Notes: generated from the letters alone by a model not told the origin. A stretch of 64,000 nt of DNA from Cellulophaga sp. HaHa_2_95 (GCF_019278565.1 NZ_CP058988.1:3596001-3660000), one strand, 5' to 3'; shown: positions 51,882 through 61,327, counted from the first letter of the stretch. Program-made: numbers and translations.

Positions 51882-52799
51882 ATGGAAAATCGCAATTTAT
51901 TACACTATTTTTTTATCACCTTAAAAGGAATGGCAATGGGTGCTGCAGATGTAGTACCAGGTGTTTCTGGTGGTACCATCGCATTTATTTCTGGAATTTA
52001 CGAAGAACTTATAGATTCTATAAATAATATAAATCTATCGCTTTTTAAAACTTTAAAAACAGAGGGAATAAAAAGCTTTTGGAAGCAACTTAACGGAAAT
52101 TTCTTAGTAGCTCTATTTTTAGGAATTGGGATTAGTGTACTTTCTCTTGCTAAAGGAATTAGTTGGTTACTTTTAAATCAACCCGTTCTTTTATGGTCTT
52201 TCTTTTTTGGCCTTGTAGTTGCTAGTATCTTATTTGTAGGTAAATCTGTTGAAAAATGGAATGTAGCTACTATCGTTATGCTGGTTATTGGCACAGGTCT
52301 CGCCTATTATATTACAACCTTACCTATTGCTGACAATACAGATAGCTTACCATTTTTATTCTTATCTGGTGCCTTGGCTATATGCGCTATGATTCTCCCG
52401 GGAATATCTGGTGCCTTTATACTCGTTCTATTAGGTTCGTACAAAGTTATTTTAGATGCCGTTCATGAGTATGATTTAAAAATTGTAGCTACCGTTGGCT
52501 TAGGTGCAATTTTTGGCTTATTAAGCTTTGCAAGAGTTTTAAAGTGGATGTTTAAGCATTATAAAGATTTAACCTTAGCCGTACTTACTGGGTTTATTTT
52601 AGGATCTTTAAATAAGATATGGCCTTGGAAAAAAATACTAGAGACTAAAGTTTTTGGAGATAAAATCATTACCGTTGCGGAGGAAAATGTTTCTCCATTT
52701 TCTTATGAAGGCGATCACCAATTAATGTTTGCTATTATTTTAGCCCTTGTTGGTTTTTCTTTAATAATACTCTTAGAAAAATTAGCCTCTAAAAAGTAA
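51882..52799 (+). CDS. DUF368 membrane protein, first of a tandem pair
   Basis: A 305-residue integral membrane protein with about eight helices. DUF368 signatures: GMAMGAADVVPGVSGGTIAFISGIYE near the start and ICAMILPGISGAFILVLLGSYK in the middle, related inverted half repeats. Recent work on this family shows that DUF368 members flip undecaprenyl phosphate, the lipid carrier for envelope polymers, back across the membrane. By homology that role is likely here. A second paralogue follows after 11 bases. Confidence 0.92.
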   Translation: MENRNLLHYFFITLKGMAMGAADVVPGVSGGTIAFISGIYEELIDSINNINLSLFKTLKTEGIKSFWKQLNGNFLVALFLGIGISVLSLAKGISWLLLNQPVLLWSFFFGLVVASILFVGKSVEKWNVATIVMLVIGTGLAYYITTLPIADNTDSLPFLFLSGALAICAMILPGISGAFILVLLGSYKVILDAVHEYDLKIVATVGLGAIFGLLSFARVLKWMFKHYKDLTLAVLTGFILGSLNKIWPWKKILETKVFGDKIITVAEENVSPFSYEGDHQLMFAIILALVGFSLIILLEKLASKK

Positions 52800-52810
52800 A
52801 CCGTGTAGTT

Positions 52811-53821
52811 ATGCAAGCACCTAGAACATTTTCAGATAAGTTTTGGCTTGTCATAAAAGGCTTGTGCATGGGTGCCGCAAATAAAGTGCCTGGAGTTTCT
52901 GGAGGTATTGTAGCCTTTGTAGGCGGATTTTATGAAGAGTTTATTTATTCACTTCAAAAAGTAAACTTAAAGGCTTTTAAGCTTCTTTTCAATAGTAGAT
53001 TTAAAAGCTTTTACAGATATATTAATGGTCAGTTTTTAGCCTTATTGATTTTTGGGATGCTAGTGAGTTACTTCAGCATCTCTAAACTTTTAGATTACTT
53101 TTTAGAACGCAAAGAACTTTATGTTTGGTCAGCCTTCTTCGGTATGATTATAGGCTCAATCTATTATATTTCCAAAGATTTTAACCATTGGAATAGGAAG
53201 ACTATTTCGGCAGGAATATTCGGTTTAATCTTAGGAATTGCTATTAGCTTTCTTAATCCAGCAACGCAAAATGATAATCTAGTTTTTATTTTCTTCTGCG
53301 GAATCATAAGTGTTTCAGGTATGACACTCCCTGGATTATCAGGATCATTCATCTTAATTTTATTAGGAAACTATGTCTTGCTATTGGTCGATTCTGTAAA
53401 TTCTCTTTTTGATACATTTTCAGAATTTCTACAGGGCGATTTTAGTTTTTATCAAAATGAAAAAAGAGTAAAAACCTTAAAAATACTAGCCGTGTTTACC
53501 GCAGGCTCTACAGTAGGCTTAGTAACACTATCACATTTACTCACCTACTTACTTAAACATTTTAAGCACATCACAACTGCCATCATCATAGGTTTTATTA
53601 CAGGATCACTAGGTGTAGTTTGGCCCTGGAAAAAAACAATCCTAAAAACAACTTTAGACGGAAGCCTACAGTTAGATTCCAATGGCAATGAAATTATAGT
53701 TAATTACAAAAGATATTTACCAGAGATTACGAGTTCAGAAACATGGTGGGCATTTTTATTTGTAGCAGTAGGTATCTTTATATTTTTAGGTTTAGATTGG
53801 TATGGAAAACAAAGAAAATAA
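52811..53821 (+). CDS. DUF368 membrane protein, second of a tandem pair
   Basis: A 336-residue paralogue of the preceding gene with the same two signatures, GLCMGAANKVPGVSGGIVAFVGGFYE and ISVSGMTLPGLSGSFILILLGNY, but Asn replaces Asp in the first motif (AANKVPG versus AADVVPG). It has an extra loop near 195-215. The likely role is recycling of undecaprenyl phosphate as for its neighbour. Its last 20 bases overlap aroE. Confidence 0.92.
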   Translation: MQAPRTFSDKFWLVIKGLCMGAANKVPGVSGGIVAFVGGFYEEFIYSLQKVNLKAFKLLFNSRFKSFYRYINGQFLALLIFGMLVSYFSISKLLDYFLERKELYVWSAFFGMIIGSIYYISKDFNHWNRKTISAGIFGLILGIAISFLNPATQNDNLVFIFFCGIISVSGMTLPGLSGSFILILLGNYVLLLVDSVNSLFDTFSEFLQGDFSFYQNEKRVKTLKILAVFTAGSTVGLVTLSHLLTYLLKHFKHITTAIIIGFITGSLGVVWPWKKTILKTTLDGSLQLDSNGNEIIVNYKRYLPEITSSETWWAFLFVAVGIFIFLGLDWYGKQRK

Positions 53822-54551
53822 AATTCGTTTTGGCTTAATAGGAAAAGATATCGATTACTCTTTTTCAAGGGCCTATTTTACTCAGAAATTCAAAGACTTA
53901 GAGCTACCTAATTACTCCTACGAAAACTTTGATTTTCAAGACATAAATGAACTTAGCGAGGTTTTAAAAAAGAATACAAATATTAATGGTTTCAACATCA
54001 CCATACCCTATAAAGAGGAAGTGTTCCCTTTTTTAGCTCTTATAGATGAAAAAGCTAAAGCTATTGGGGCAGTAAACACTATTAAATTTACAAAGGACGG
54101 ATTAAAAGGATACAATACGGACTATTACGGATTTCAAAAATCTATAGAACCTTTTATACAACCACATCATAAAAAAGCATTAATCCTAGGCACAGGTGGC
54201 GCTTCTAAAGCCATCGCATTTGTGTTTAAAGAGTTGGGAATTGAGTATACTTTTGTTTCTAGAAGAAAAAAAGAGGGGCAATTCACCTACGAGGAACTGA
54301 ACCAACAATTAATAGAAGACTATACTGTTCTTGTTAATTGTACGCCCGTTGGAACATTTCCAGCTATTCACGAAAAGCCTGCACTACCCTATGAATTTAT
54401 TACTGCGAAGCATTTGTTATTTGATCTAATTTATAACCCTGAAAAGACAGCTTTTTTATTGGCTGGAGAAGCACAAGGAGCACAGATTAAAAATGGCGAC
54501 AAAATGTTGGAACTACAAGCAGAGAAAGCTTGGGAAATATGGAATAGTTAG
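53802..54551 (+). CDS. aroE: Shikimate dehydrogenase
   Basis: NADPH-dependent reduction of 3-dehydroshikimate in the aromatic amino acid pathway. The 249 residues have the substrate-binding N-domain (RFGLIGKDIDYSFSRAYF, with SxS near the start; GFNITIPYKEEVFPFL with the catalytic Lys), GAVNTIKF, NTDYYGF, and the NADP fold GTGGASKAIAFVFKELG. The end is LLAGEAQGAQIKNGDKML. The start lies within the 3' end of the DUF368 gene, overlapping by 20 bases. No other aro gene is adjacent. Confidence 0.95.
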   Translation: MENKENKIRFGLIGKDIDYSFSRAYFTQKFKDLELPNYSYENFDFQDINELSEVLKKNTNINGFNITIPYKEEVFPFLALIDEKAKAIGAVNTIKFTKDGLKGYNTDYYGFQKSIEPFIQPHHKKALILGTGGASKAIAFVFKELGIEYTFVSRRKKEGQFTYEELNQQLIEDYTVLVNCTPVGTFPAIHEKPALPYEFITAKHLLFDLIYNPEKTAFLLAGEAQGAQIKNGDKMLELQAEKAWEIWNS

Positions 54552-54683
54552 CCGCATGGCTTTTAGAGTTAAAATCTTTAAATAATTAGAATTTCTACAC
54601 AACTTTTTTACATTTTTTTTGGTATTCAAGTGGTTGTTACTATCTTACCAATGAATTAGGCAAAAAAGCCAAATACGTACATA

Positions 54684-56723
54684 ATGTTGGACGAGAAAGA
54701 CGAGAAACTATCAAATGATAGTAGTAAGGAAAATTCAGTAGAAACAAATGAAGTGGTGAATACTCCTTCAGAAAACCAAGCTACTGATGATGTAGAAGCA
54801 ACTTCTAAAAGCAGCGCTGAAGAAAGTAAAGAGCTCAATGAGGAGAACATTGTTAGTGAAGATGTTCTTGAGGAAATTGATGATTCTAATGCAGAAGATG
54901 CAGAAGACACTGATAATCACCAAAGGCATGTTATTCCTCTTTTGGATTACCACGCAATGTCTATGGAGAATTTAGTTGGGGAATTACAACGTCTTGTTAA
55001 GAATGAGAAAGTACAAGCCATCAGAAAACATATTGATGGCATTAAGTATGAGTTTGATTTAAAATTTCAAGAATTTTTAGAGCATAAAAAAGAAGAATTT
55101 GTCAGCAATGGCGGAAACGAAATAGACTTTAAATACAACTCTGTCACTAAAAGACAATTCAACGAGGTTTATTCAGAATATCGGGAAAAGAAAAACCAAT
55201 ACCATAAGAGTCTTGAAAATAGTTTAAAAGACAATCTTGAAAAAAGACTTCAAATTATTGAAGATTTAAAAGGATTGGTTAATGTAGAGGAGGACATAAA
55301 TACTACCTACAAAAATTTTAAAGATTTACAGGAAAGCTGGCGTACTGCTGGGCCTATTCCAAGAAATAATTATAATGATGTATGGCGAACATACCACCAT
55401 CACATTGAAATTTTTTATGATTTCTTACATCTAAATCGTGAATTAAGAGATTTAGATTTCAAACGAAATCTAGAAGAAAAACAAAAACTTGTAGAAAGAG
55501 CAGAAGCACTAGAAACAGTAGCTGACTTAAATATGGCTTTTCAAGAATTACAGACCTTACATAAAATCTGGAAAGAAGATATTGGCCCTGTAGACAAAGA
55601 ACACCGTGAGGCTATCTGGGAACGTTTTAGCAATGCTACAAAAGCGCTACATAGCAGACGACAAGGACATTTTGCTGAACTTGAAAAAACCTATGAAGTC
55701 AATCTGGTAAAAAAACATGAGATTATAGAAGGCATTAAGGCTATCACCACGAATGTTTCTAAAAACCATAAAGGTTTACAACAGCAAATTAAAGAAATTG
55801 AAGCGCTTAGAGAAAGCTTCTTCAGTGCTGGAAAAGTACCGCAAAAAGTAAATGAAAAAACTTGGGCTTCTTTTAAAGATAGTGTTCGTGATTTTAATAG
55901 ACAAAAGAATGCTTTCTACAAAGATCAAAAGAAAGAGCAACAAGATAATTTAGATAAGAAGAGAGCCTTATTAGAGCTAGCACTATCTTTAAAAGATAGT
56001 GAAGACACTGAAATGGCTACTTCTGAAATGAAGCGCATACAAAACGAGTGGAAAAAAATTGGCCATGTTCCTCGCAAGTTTTCTGATAAAATCTGGAAGC
56101 AATTTAAAGATGCATGTAACCATTATTTTGATCGTTTGAATGCGAGTAAGAATGAAGCACAAAAAGACGAGTTAGAAAATTTTGAGCTTAAAGCCGCTTG
56201 CCTAGAACGTTTACAAGGTTTTCATTTATCAGGTAATAGAAATGAAGATTTAGACGCTATTAAAGGTTTTATAGCAGAATGGAAAGCTATTGGACGCGTG
56301 CCTTTCAATAAGAAAAGTATCAATGCTAAATTCAATAAAATATTAGATGCCTTATTCAAAAAGCTAGACATAGAACGTCAAGAAGCTGAAATGATGAAGT
56401 ATGGTAATAAAATTCAGCAAATCACCAATGGTGAAAATACAGAACATGCTTTACAGAGAGAACGTACTTTTATCCGCCGTAAGATTGATGAAAGCAAAAG
56501 TGAAGTTCGCCAGCTAGAAAACAATTTACAATTCTTTTCAAATGCTTCTGAAGATAGCCCGGTTGTAAAAGACGTGATTAAAAAGATTAACGCACATAAA
56601 GAAGATTTAGCTACTTGGAAAGCAAAATTAAAGAAACTTAATATTCTTAAAAACAATTTAAACAAAGAAGAAGTTGAAGAAGAAAATGATGGCGCAGATG
56701 CTGAAAATGAAACTGAAGCTTAA
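54684..56723 (+). CDS. DUF349 repeat coiled-coil protein
   Basis: A 679-residue hydrophilic, highly charged protein. The first ~85 residues are acidic and low-complexity. Then come five DUF349 units, each with a W-x-x-x-G-x-(V/I)-P type turn: SWRTAGPIP, IWKEDIGPVD, SFFSAGKVPQ, EWKKIGHVPRK and EWKAIGRVPFNK. The C-terminus (about 590-679) is a coiled coil with a Glu-rich end. The family is abundant in Bacteroidota; its function is not established. Downstream is a P-loop kinase gene 16 bases on. Confidence 0.9.
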   Translation: MLDEKDEKLSNDSSKENSVETNEVVNTPSENQATDDVEATSKSSAEESKELNEENIVSEDVLEEIDDSNAEDAEDTDNHQRHVIPLLDYHAMSMENLVGELQRLVKNEKVQAIRKHIDGIKYEFDLKFQEFLEHKKEEFVSNGGNEIDFKYNSVTKRQFNEVYSEYREKKNQYHKSLENSLKDNLEKRLQIIEDLKGLVNVEEDINTTYKNFKDLQESWRTAGPIPRNNYNDVWRTYHHHIEIFYDFLHLNRELRDLDFKRNLEEKQKLVERAEALETVADLNMAFQELQTLHKIWKEDIGPVDKEHREAIWERFSNATKALHSRRQGHFAELEKTYEVNLVKKHEIIEGIKAITTNVSKNHKGLQQQIKEIEALRESFFSAGKVPQKVNEKTWASFKDSVRDFNRQKNAFYKDQKKEQQDNLDKKRALLELALSLKDSEDTEMATSEMKRIQNEWKKIGHVPRKFSDKIWKQFKDACNHYFDRLNASKNEAQKDELENFELKAACLERLQGFHLSGNRNEDLDAIKGFIAEWKAIGRVPFNKKSINAKFNKILDALFKKLDIERQEAEMMKYGNKIQQITNGENTEHALQRERTFIRRKIDESKSEVRQLENNLQFFSNASEDSPVVKDVIKKINAHKEDLATWKAKLKKLNILKNNLNKEEVEEENDGADAENETEA

Positions 56724-56739
56724 TTAACGCCTTAGGCCA

Positions 56740-57228
56740 ATGATATACTTAATTGTAGGTAATACTGGCGCTGGTAAAACAACTTATTCCCACCAACTTA
56801 AAGAAAAAGTTGGTGGGTTTTTGTTTTCTATAGACGTCTGGAATTCTGTTCTTTTTCTTCCAGATAAAAAAGATGAAGATGGTTTAGCTTGGTATCTGGA
56901 GCGAATTGATCGCGCAGAGGACCTGATGCAAGAACAGCTACTGCAACTACAAAGAATTGGAATAGATGCTATTCTAGATTTAGGATTTTCAAAATATGAG
57001 CATCGGCAAAAGTTTAGAGATTTTGCTCAAGCCAATAGCATTGAAGTTGAACTACACTTTCTAGATATCCCAAAAAAAGAACGACAAAAACGGGTTACGC
57101 AACGGAATATCGAAAAAGGAGCTACTTTTTCTTTCGAAGTTACGAATGAAAATCTTGAGTTTATGGAAGAGTGGTTTGAAACACCGACTTCCGAAGAATT
57201 ACATAATGCCGTTATACGTATCCTATAA
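56740..57228 (+). CDS. Small P-loop kinase of the AAA_33/zeta-toxin type
   Basis: A 162-residue ATPase/kinase. Walker A GNTGAGKTT at residues 7-15 opens the protein, followed by FLFSIDVWNSVLF, a possible substrate-Asp segment, and ILDLGFSKYEHRQKFRDFAQ and LDIPKKERQKRVTQRN, the latter like the arginine lid of AAA_33/gluconate-kinase-like folds. The substrate is unknown; toxin activity is unlikely without an antitoxin gene. A perfect 11-base hairpin with a T-run lies at 56789-56827 inside the coding region. Confidence 0.8.
   Translation: MIYLIVGNTGAGKTTYSHQLKEKVGGFLFSIDVWNSVLFLPDKKDEDGLAWYLERIDRAEDLMQEQLLQLQRIGIDAILDLGFSKYEHRQKFRDFAQANSIEVELHFLDIPKKERQKRVTQRNIEKGATFSFEVTNENLEFMEEWFETPTSEELHNAVIRIL
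56789..56827 (+). terminator. Terminator-like hairpin inside the P-loop kinase gene
   Basis: CCCACCAACTT (56789-56799) and AAGTTGGTGGG (56807-56817) are perfectly complementary, with a 7-base loop AAAGAAA, followed by TTTTTGTTTT. The shape is that of an intrinsic terminator, placed about 50 bases after the kinase start codon and 65 after the DUF349 stop. Confidence 0.6.
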
Positions 57229-57338
57229 AGTAAGCTGTTCTATTCCAAAAAATGAATATTGCTTTTTTATAGTAGTTATCTTGCTAAAAATTAGTATCTT
57301 ATAAGGAAGACTCAACGACACACCTTAAAACTAACACT

Positions 57339-58664
57339 ATGAAAAGCAAATCTAATTATTCCCATAATAAGCCATGGAAAGCATTATTGGTGGCCTTACT
57401 AATTTTTGGAACTGTGCCACAAAGTAGTGCCGCTACTATTTTACAAGAAGAGAAACAAGAGGAATTTGCTCAATACAAGGGTAAAATTATAGATGCCAAT
57501 AGTAAAAAAGAACTTGTATTTGCAACAATTACCATACAAAATTCTAATATAAGTACGGTAACAAACACAGAGGGCGATTTCGCTTTAAAAGTTCCTAAAG
57601 CTTTGGCAGACCCCACAGTTTCCATAAGCTTCTTAGGGTATAAGACAAAAGAGTTAAGCCTAAAAGAACTTAAAGACAATGATAAGATTGCATTAGAAAC
57701 AGCAGTTACCGCTTTATCTGAGGTTAATATTGTTGTCCCTAAGAATGCAGAACTTCTTGTTCGAGAAACATTAAATAAAAAAGGTGTAGATTATTTTGAA
57801 TTCCCCACCCTGATGACCGCTTTTTACCGTGAAACCATAAAAAAGAGAAAGAAAAATGTTTCATTGTCTGAAGCGGTAGTCAATATTCATAAAGCGCCAT
57901 ATACTACAAAGCAAAACGATGCGGTAGAATTATATAAGGCAAGAAAAAGTACTGATTACAGTAAATTAGATACCTTAACTTTAAAATTACAAGGAGGCCC
58001 CTTCAATACCCTATTTATCGACTTAATGAAATATCCGGAGTATGTCTTTACACAAGAAACCATTCCGCTTTACAACTATACCTTTGAACGTTCCGCTAGA
58101 ATTAATGATCAATTAATCTATGTTATAAGTTTTTCTCAGAAAGAAAACTTGACAGACCAACTCTATAAAGGACAGCTATTTATAGATGCTGAACATAAAA
58201 TTTTGACTAGCGCTATCTATGAATTAAATATTACAGATAGAGAAAACGCCGCACGTATGTTTGTAAAACGAAAACCTGCTAAAGCCAATGTATATCCTAC
58301 TGCTGTAGCTTATCGTGTAGACTATAGAGAGAAAGATAATAAGTGGTATTATGGCTACAGTAATGTCATGTTGGAGTTCAAAATTAATTGGGATGATCGA
58401 TGGTTTAATTCTGTGTATAGCATGACCTGTGAAATGGCCGTAACCGATTGGGAAAAAAATGTAGGTAAAAACTTAAGAGGAAAAGAAAAATTACGCAGAA
58501 ATATAATTCTTAGTGATGAAGCCCTAGGTTTCTCTGATCCTGACTTCTGGGGAGAATACAATATTATTGAACCCGAAAAATCTATCGAATCTGCGATTAA
58601 GAAAATTCAACGACAAATTAAAAAAGATAAAATAGGCGGTACAGCCGCAATCCCGAAGCCTTAA
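57339..58664 (+). CDS. Exported CarboxypepD_reg-like domain protein
   Basis: A 441-residue protein with an N-terminal signal peptide (about 12-32, ending SSAATI) and a carboxypeptidase regulatory-like beta-sandwich at about 45-125: YKGKIIDANSKKELVFATITI, NTEGDFALKVPK and SFLGYKTKELSL, the plug-type domain found in TonB-dependent receptors. No beta-barrel follows; instead, a conserved ~300-residue domain with MTAFYRETIKKRKK and LRGKEKLRRN. The latter layout is frequent in flavobacteria as a stand-alone exported protein. Function is unknown. Terminator lies 21 bases after the stop. Confidence 0.85.
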   Translation: MKSKSNYSHNKPWKALLVALLIFGTVPQSSAATILQEEKQEEFAQYKGKIIDANSKKELVFATITIQNSNISTVTNTEGDFALKVPKALADPTVSISFLGYKTKELSLKELKDNDKIALETAVTALSEVNIVVPKNAELLVRETLNKKGVDYFEFPTLMTAFYRETIKKRKKNVSLSEAVVNIHKAPYTTKQNDAVELYKARKSTDYSKLDTLTLKLQGGPFNTLFIDLMKYPEYVFTQETIPLYNYTFERSARINDQLIYVISFSQKENLTDQLYKGQLFIDAEHKILTSAIYELNITDRENAARMFVKRKPAKANVYPTAVAYRVDYREKDNKWYYGYSNVMLEFKINWDDRWFNSVYSMTCEMAVTDWEKNVGKNLRGKEKLRRNIILSDEALGFSDPDFWGEYNIIEPEKSIESAIKKIQRQIKKDKIGGTAAIPKP

Positions 58665-58684
58665 AACAAATTTTACAACACCTG

Positions 58685-58711
58685 AAAAAGGCCGATTCTT
58701 CGGTCTTTTTT
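58685..58711 (+). terminator. Terminator after the CarboxypepD_reg gene
   Basis: AAAAAGGCCGA, loop TTCT and TCGGTCTTTTTT form a stem with one G-T wobble plus a T-run. Confidence 0.75.
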
Positions 58712-58824
58712 ATTTTAATAAACCTGTATAATTAAATATGTTAAATTAAGGCTTCCATACAATTATACTATTAGTTTTTCGTTCTTCTATTTGTAATATA
58801 TTTCTCACTTCATAAATCAATAGC

Positions 58825-60036
58825 ATGCTTGCTCCAAAAGCGCACAAAGAAGAAGAAAAAAGATTAGCTGAGCTTCAATCTTATAATATTTTAGACTCTT
58901 TACCCGAAGAAGACTACGATAATTTATCTAAGATAGCCTCCGAAATATGTGGCACTCCTATTTCAATGATTACCCTTGTAGATGAAAATCGGCAATGGTT
59001 TAAGTCTTCTTATGGCGTAGATATAAAAGAAACTCCTAGAGAGATATCTTTTTGTGGTCATACCATAAATCACTCTGGAGATGTATTTATAGTTCCTGAC
59101 ACAAGAAAAGACGAGCGCTTTTTTGACAACCCTATGGTTACAGGAGAATCTAATGTAGTTTTTTACGCCGGAGTTCCTTTAATGACGGCAAATAACTTAC
59201 CAATTGGCTCTTTGTGTGTTATAGATCACGAACCAAAGACCTTAAACAAAAGTCAGATAGAATCGCTTCAAGCGCTATCAAATCAAGTTATGAAGTTAAT
59301 AGAGCTTCGTAGAAATGAACTCTTATTACAGCAAGCCTTAGTCAATCAAAAAGAGAAAAACACAGAACTAGAACGCTTTGCCTATATTGCCGCACATGAT
59401 TTGAAGTCTCCATTAAATAATATTACCACCTTAACAGATATTTTCATCGATCAATATGGAATCAATATAGATACACAAGGATCAGATATTTTAAATATGA
59501 TTGTGAGTTCTTCTAACCGATTAAAAGGACTTATTGAAGGCTTGTTAGAATATAGTAAGAGTGACAATCTGTTAAAAGAAAAAAATAAAGAGGTCAGCAT
59601 AGAGAATATAAAGAATAACATCAATAGCATATTTAGCAGCAACCCTCACATTCATTTAACAGTCATATCAAAATTAAAAAAGGTTACTATTAATGAAACC
59701 GCATTAGATCAAATACTCATCAATTTGGTTACCAATGCCATAAAATACAATGACAAAGGCGAGGTTCAAATTACAATAGGAATTGACGCTTCTAAAACAC
59801 ACTACCTGTTTTATGTTGCTGATAATGGCCCAGGAATTCCTAAAGATAAATACGACAGTATTTTTGATATTTTCACCATCAATAGTCCCCAAGATAAATT
59901 TGGAGTGAGAGGTAACGGAATTGGCTTAGCTACCGTAAAAAAAATAATTGAAAAATTAGGGGGTGAGATTACGGTGAAATCCACTCTGGGGGAAGGCTCT
60001 AAATTTAGCTTTACGATAAAAAAACAATCTTTATAA
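58825..60036 (+). CDS. GAF-domain sensor histidine kinase
   Basis: A cytoplasmic two-component kinase of 403 residues without membrane segments. The GAF domain (about 20-160) has AELQSYNILDSLPEEDYDNLS, EISFCGHTINHSGDVFIVPD and NLPIGSLCVIDH, the typical GAF pair of bacterial kinases with an N-terminal redox/signal sensor. The HisKA phosphoacceptor is His191 in AAHDLKSPLNNI, and HATPase_c has LVTNAIKYND (N box), ADNGPGIP (G1) and GNGIGLATVK (G2). No response regulator gene is adjacent, so the partner is elsewhere. Confidence 0.93.
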   Translation: MLAPKAHKEEEKRLAELQSYNILDSLPEEDYDNLSKIASEICGTPISMITLVDENRQWFKSSYGVDIKETPREISFCGHTINHSGDVFIVPDTRKDERFFDNPMVTGESNVVFYAGVPLMTANNLPIGSLCVIDHEPKTLNKSQIESLQALSNQVMKLIELRRNELLLQQALVNQKEKNTELERFAYIAAHDLKSPLNNITTLTDIFIDQYGINIDTQGSDILNMIVSSSNRLKGLIEGLLEYSKSDNLLKEKNKEVSIENIKNNINSIFSSNPHIHLTVISKLKKVTINETALDQILINLVTNAIKYNDKGEVQITIGIDASKTHYLFYVADNGPGIPKDKYDSIFDIFTINSPQDKFGVRGNGIGLATVKKIIEKLGGEITVKSTLGEGSKFSFTIKKQSL

Positions 60037-60099
60037 TTACGAATATTCTACTCGTATTAAATGATTAATAGCTACTTTTAAACTTAAAAGCTATCTAGA

Positions 60100-60711
60100 A
60101 TGTTCACTCCGAAGTATTACGAGCAAAAGGATTTAAAAGAAATCAAACAATTTTTAATTGAAAATAGTTTTGGCATCCTTGTAAACCAGGTAGACGATAA
60201 ACCTTGGGCTACACATATTCCTTTAGAATTAGATACTGACCATGATGGCACAGATATTTTAGTAGGCCATATTGCAAGAGCAAATCCACAGGGAAAACAT
60301 TTTACGGAAAATAGTACCGTACTTTGTATTTTTAATGGACCACACTCCTACATCTCTTCATCTTGGTATAAAAAAGAAGAGGTTCCTACTTGGAACTATA
60401 TTGCGGTTCATGTATATGGAAAGTTGAGTCTCCTTAATGAAGACGAAGTCTTGGCATCCATGCAGAAACTGGTAAATAAGTACGAAAAAGCATCTAAGAA
60501 TCCTATAGTCTTAGAAGACATGTCTAGCAAAACACTGAGACAAGTTAAAGGAGTAATCGGTTTTAAAATTAAAATAGATGATATCCAAGCTACGTATAAG
60601 TTATCGCAAAATAGAACGGAAGATCATGAAACTATAATTTCAGAACTAGAAACTACTGATGATGTTAATGCCTGTGCTATAGCACAAGCAATGAAAAAGA
60701 ACACCCTCTAA
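60100..60711 (+). CDS. PaiB-like FMN-binding protein
   Basis: A 203-residue protein of the FMN-binding split-barrel type resembling Bacillus PaiB, a negative regulator of sporulation/protease genes. It has FTPKYYEQKDLKEIKQFL, FGILVNQVDDKPWATHIPLEL, HIARANPQGKHFTENSTVLCIFNGPHSYISSSWY and VPTWNYIAVHVYGKL, the core family motif. Regulation is only by analogy; in Flavobacteriia it is more likely an FMN oxidoreductase-like protein. It is followed by a small exported protein after 9 bases. Confidence 0.88.
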   Translation: MFTPKYYEQKDLKEIKQFLIENSFGILVNQVDDKPWATHIPLELDTDHDGTDILVGHIARANPQGKHFTENSTVLCIFNGPHSYISSSWYKKEEVPTWNYIAVHVYGKLSLLNEDEVLASMQKLVNKYEKASKNPIVLEDMSSKTLRQVKGVIGFKIKIDDIQATYKLSQNRTEDHETIISELETTDDVNACAIAQAMKKNTL

Positions 60712-60720
60712 ATACAAAAC

Positions 60721-61170
60721 ATGTCCCTTAAAATTTTTCCTTTAATTATAGGCTTGTTCTTCGCAACAGCTTCATATTCTCAAGCTAAGCCTATGAGTAG
60801 AGACACAATTTCTGGCTTGTATTTGACTAAAAATTATGATGGATTTACTGGTGATAATTATGAAACTCTTATCCTACAAGATACCCCTTCCATTTATTTA
60901 TCAGATATAAAAGAAGTTTCTCAAAGTTTTAATTATTTAGGAAAGCCTTCTGTCCATTTGGTTTTAAACACTATAGGAAGTACAAAACTAAAAGAAATAA
61001 CTACAGAATTCACAGGTGAACCCCTGGTCATTTATTTTGGGAAAAAAATAGTATTAGCTCCTACAATGATGAGCCCGATTACAGGTGGGCAATTAGAAAT
61101 TTCTAGTAATCTTACCTTACAAGAAACAGATGGAATGGTCCGTTGGTTAAAATCTAGAATTGGTAATTGA
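60721..61170 (+). CDS. Small exported hypothetical protein
   Basis: A 149-residue protein with a signal peptide (about 1-22, ending YSQAKP). The mature part is polar with beta-like segments (ISGLYLTKNYDGFTGDNYETL, EPLVIYFGKKIVLAPTM) and ends LQETDGMVRWLKSRIGN. The segment after QLEISSNLTLQETDGMV is reminiscent of SecD-type or small pilus-assembly domains, but I do not assign a family. It may be transcribed with the PaiB-like gene. Confidence 0.65.
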   Translation: MSLKIFPLIIGLFFATASYSQAKPMSRDTISGLYLTKNYDGFTGDNYETLILQDTPSIYLSDIKEVSQSFNYLGKPSVHLVLNTIGSTKLKEITTEFTGEPLVIYFGKKIVLAPTMMSPITGGQLEISSNLTLQETDGMVRWLKSRIGN

Positions 61171-61309
61171 CTCTACTCAGCTCTTTAAAACATACTCTTT
61201 TTATTTTTTTTGCACAAATATTACAATTCGGAAATCAATTTCTACAGTTGAGTTTTTAAAATTTACCCACCTCTCTATTATTTTTCAACTTTGAACTATT
61301 AATAACTAT

Positions 61310-61327
61310 TACCGTTAATCAACGGTA
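61310..61327. promoter_or_regulatory. Inverted repeat upstream of the DUF2141 gene
   Basis: TACCGTT (61310-61316) and AACGGTA (61321-61327) are perfectly complementary arms around AATC, 16 bases before the ATG at 61344. It has the shape of an operator or a 5' hairpin; no regulator is known for it. Confidence 0.4.

Noticed and set aside
51842..52027. 61-codon frame at the TPR-DUF368 junction
   Set aside because: It overlaps both the TPR end and the DUF368 start, and the DUF368 signature is in the other frame.
56740..57228. Zeta-toxin of a toxin-antitoxin system
   Set aside because: No small antitoxin gene is adjacent, and the upstream neighbour is a large DUF349 protein; a general P-loop kinase is a safer call.
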